In this document: in pieces, positions 62,948 through 64,000 of the stretch
How positions within the stretch are numbered: position 1 is the first letter of the stretch
Layout: every line of letters starts with the position of its first letter
DNA from: Globisporangium splendens
Taxonomy: Eukaryota > Oomycota > Peronosporomycetes > Pythiales > Pythiaceae
Direction of reading: 5' to 3'
Assembly: GCA_006386115.1 (NCBI GenBank)
Contig: VFIW01000014.1
Location: 508,322 to 572,321 of the forward strand
DNA: 64,000 bases
Translations under genes and position numbers: made by a program
Notes under the pieces: generated by a model
Told to the model about the DNA's origin: nothing
Databases searched by the model: none
What the model saw: the letters and a program-made list of their open reading frames with translations, nothing else

Positions 62948-64000
62948 GATGCTTCTGCAAATGGTGCTCCCATCCAAGCACGAGTGAGCCAACTTTGCAT
63001 GGTTCGAGAAAATTACGTAAATAGGCAATATGAGTGACCTATTTTGTAAGAATGCATAGTTGTAATTTACTGAATAAAATAGATTGCATTCCCTACCTAC
63101 CGTGTTTTGCAATATGCATATTTGTGGTCATTTTCAAAGCGAAAATAAAGTATGAAAATTCGACTGAGCAGCACAGTGAACGCCAGAAATGATTCTTGGT
63201 CGGATTCTAGGGATGCATTGGTGATGGAACAGATCGTGCTTTGATACGTTTGAACTGTACGATCATCACTGTTCTTCAGTGTTGCGCTGAAGCCAGATCG
63301 AGTGAACGATACACGGCGTCTGAAGAAATGGTCGTCAAAGTGATTTGTTGTGCTGTGTAAAGAAATCGAATTGTGCATTATTGGTCCTGGACTGCTCTGG
63401 AAGCGTGAAATGTACAGTGAGCAGTTGGTTGCGGTTGCGTTGCCTGCTTACACATCACAGTAGAGCATTCTCACTCGGCCACCAAGCTCTAATGTGCTTG
63501 GTCTCTCAAATCACCACTTTCCAAGACCTGCAACCAAACAAAACACACCCTCGCACACTTAGTACCAGGATGATAAAAGAAAACCCACCCTCTTCCTTCC
63601 GCATCTCGTGACGCGGAGCTGTCTGGTGACGACACTGACCTTGAGATTGTTGTGTTAGTGTAGAAAGATCATGCTCCAAGCGATCGCATTCTAAATACTG
63701 CGGCAATCGATGCTGTAAATAAAAGGAAAGACCAAATTACACCTTGCTTAATTCAGTGCTATTATTTCTGCTCTTCACGTCCCCTTACATCAAGGCAAAA
63801 TGTGCCGTGAGACATACGCTTGGATAAAGTGTGGATCGCAATATTTTGGCACAAAAATGGGGCGATTTGTATCCCAGAAACCAACACTGCAGCCATGGCA
63901 AATCCCCTGAAATGGAGAGAATGGTCAATTACACTGTTTGTGCGCAGTCCAGACTTTTAACGTTGACCCATCGCAGTCCACGGATGGTTTTGATGTTGCA
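62948..64000. other. Right-edge intergenic sequence without supported gene
   Basis: Short frames only, on both strands. AT-rich, with no domain or RNA gene recognised. The upstream region of pICln lies at its left end. Confidence 0.55.

Overview
The window is oomycete nuclear DNA, most likely from a plant-associated Peronosporales or Pythiales species. The evidence is mixed: compact genes with GT-AG introns of about 60-90 nt, a bZIP gene of the oomycete M96/START type, the oomycete Inr-FPR core promoter in front of secreted pectin-degrading enzymes, expanded ankyrin-like proteins, and LINE retrotransposons with an RNase H domain. No species is claimed. Coding assignments come from reading the translations. 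No database search was possible.

Left part (1-26 kb). A four-exon bZIP/START-like gene (minus) is followed by about 2 kb without a gene. Next comes a long but decayed LINE (about 3.84-10.2 kb) carrying an OTU-type cysteine protease domain, an APE-like endonuclease, a partly deleted reverse transcriptase, a zinc-binding module and RNase H. A secreted rhamnogalacturonan lyase (PL4-1) follows, then a 5'-truncated LINE of a second family. Housekeeping genes come next: TFIIF-alpha (plus), a small canonical bZIP factor (minus) and a very large trehalose-6-phosphate synthase-like protein (minus). Two subunits of the augmin complex, HAUS5 and HAUS1, lie head-to-tail, after which comes a tail-anchored membrane protein of unknown function.

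Middle part (27-43 kb). About 4 kb without a supported gene precedes a tandem pair of PL4 genes. The first of these (PL4-2) is almost identical to PL4-1, which lies 20 kb away, although their outer flanks have diverged. A DIS3L2-type exoribonuclease follows on the minus strand. Then come two intact ankyrin-like genes in divergent orientation, built from 28-residue repeats, and a third, decayed copy.

Right part (43-64 kb). An inverted, 5'-truncated copy of the first LINE still has an open RNase H frame. To its right are the ankyrin-like pseudogene, a kinase-DEP pseudogene cut off at its activation loop, an inverted second-family LINE copy cut off at its 3' end, and a kinesin-3-like tail with no motor. 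The kinase and kinesin fragments meet at this LINE copy, which marks a rearrangement breakpoint. A two-domain rhodanese/sulfurtransferase follows, then an unidentified Cys/His-containing protein, a second orphan piece of the same kinase family, the proteasome lid subunit RPN5 and pICln. The rest is largely non-coding.

Functionally the genes are a mix of basal transcription, RNA decay, spindle, proteasome and methylosome genes, interrupted by an accessory layer of pectin lyases, repeat proteins and retrotransposons. Most rearrangement signatures (duplication, conversion, truncation) are in that accessory layer.
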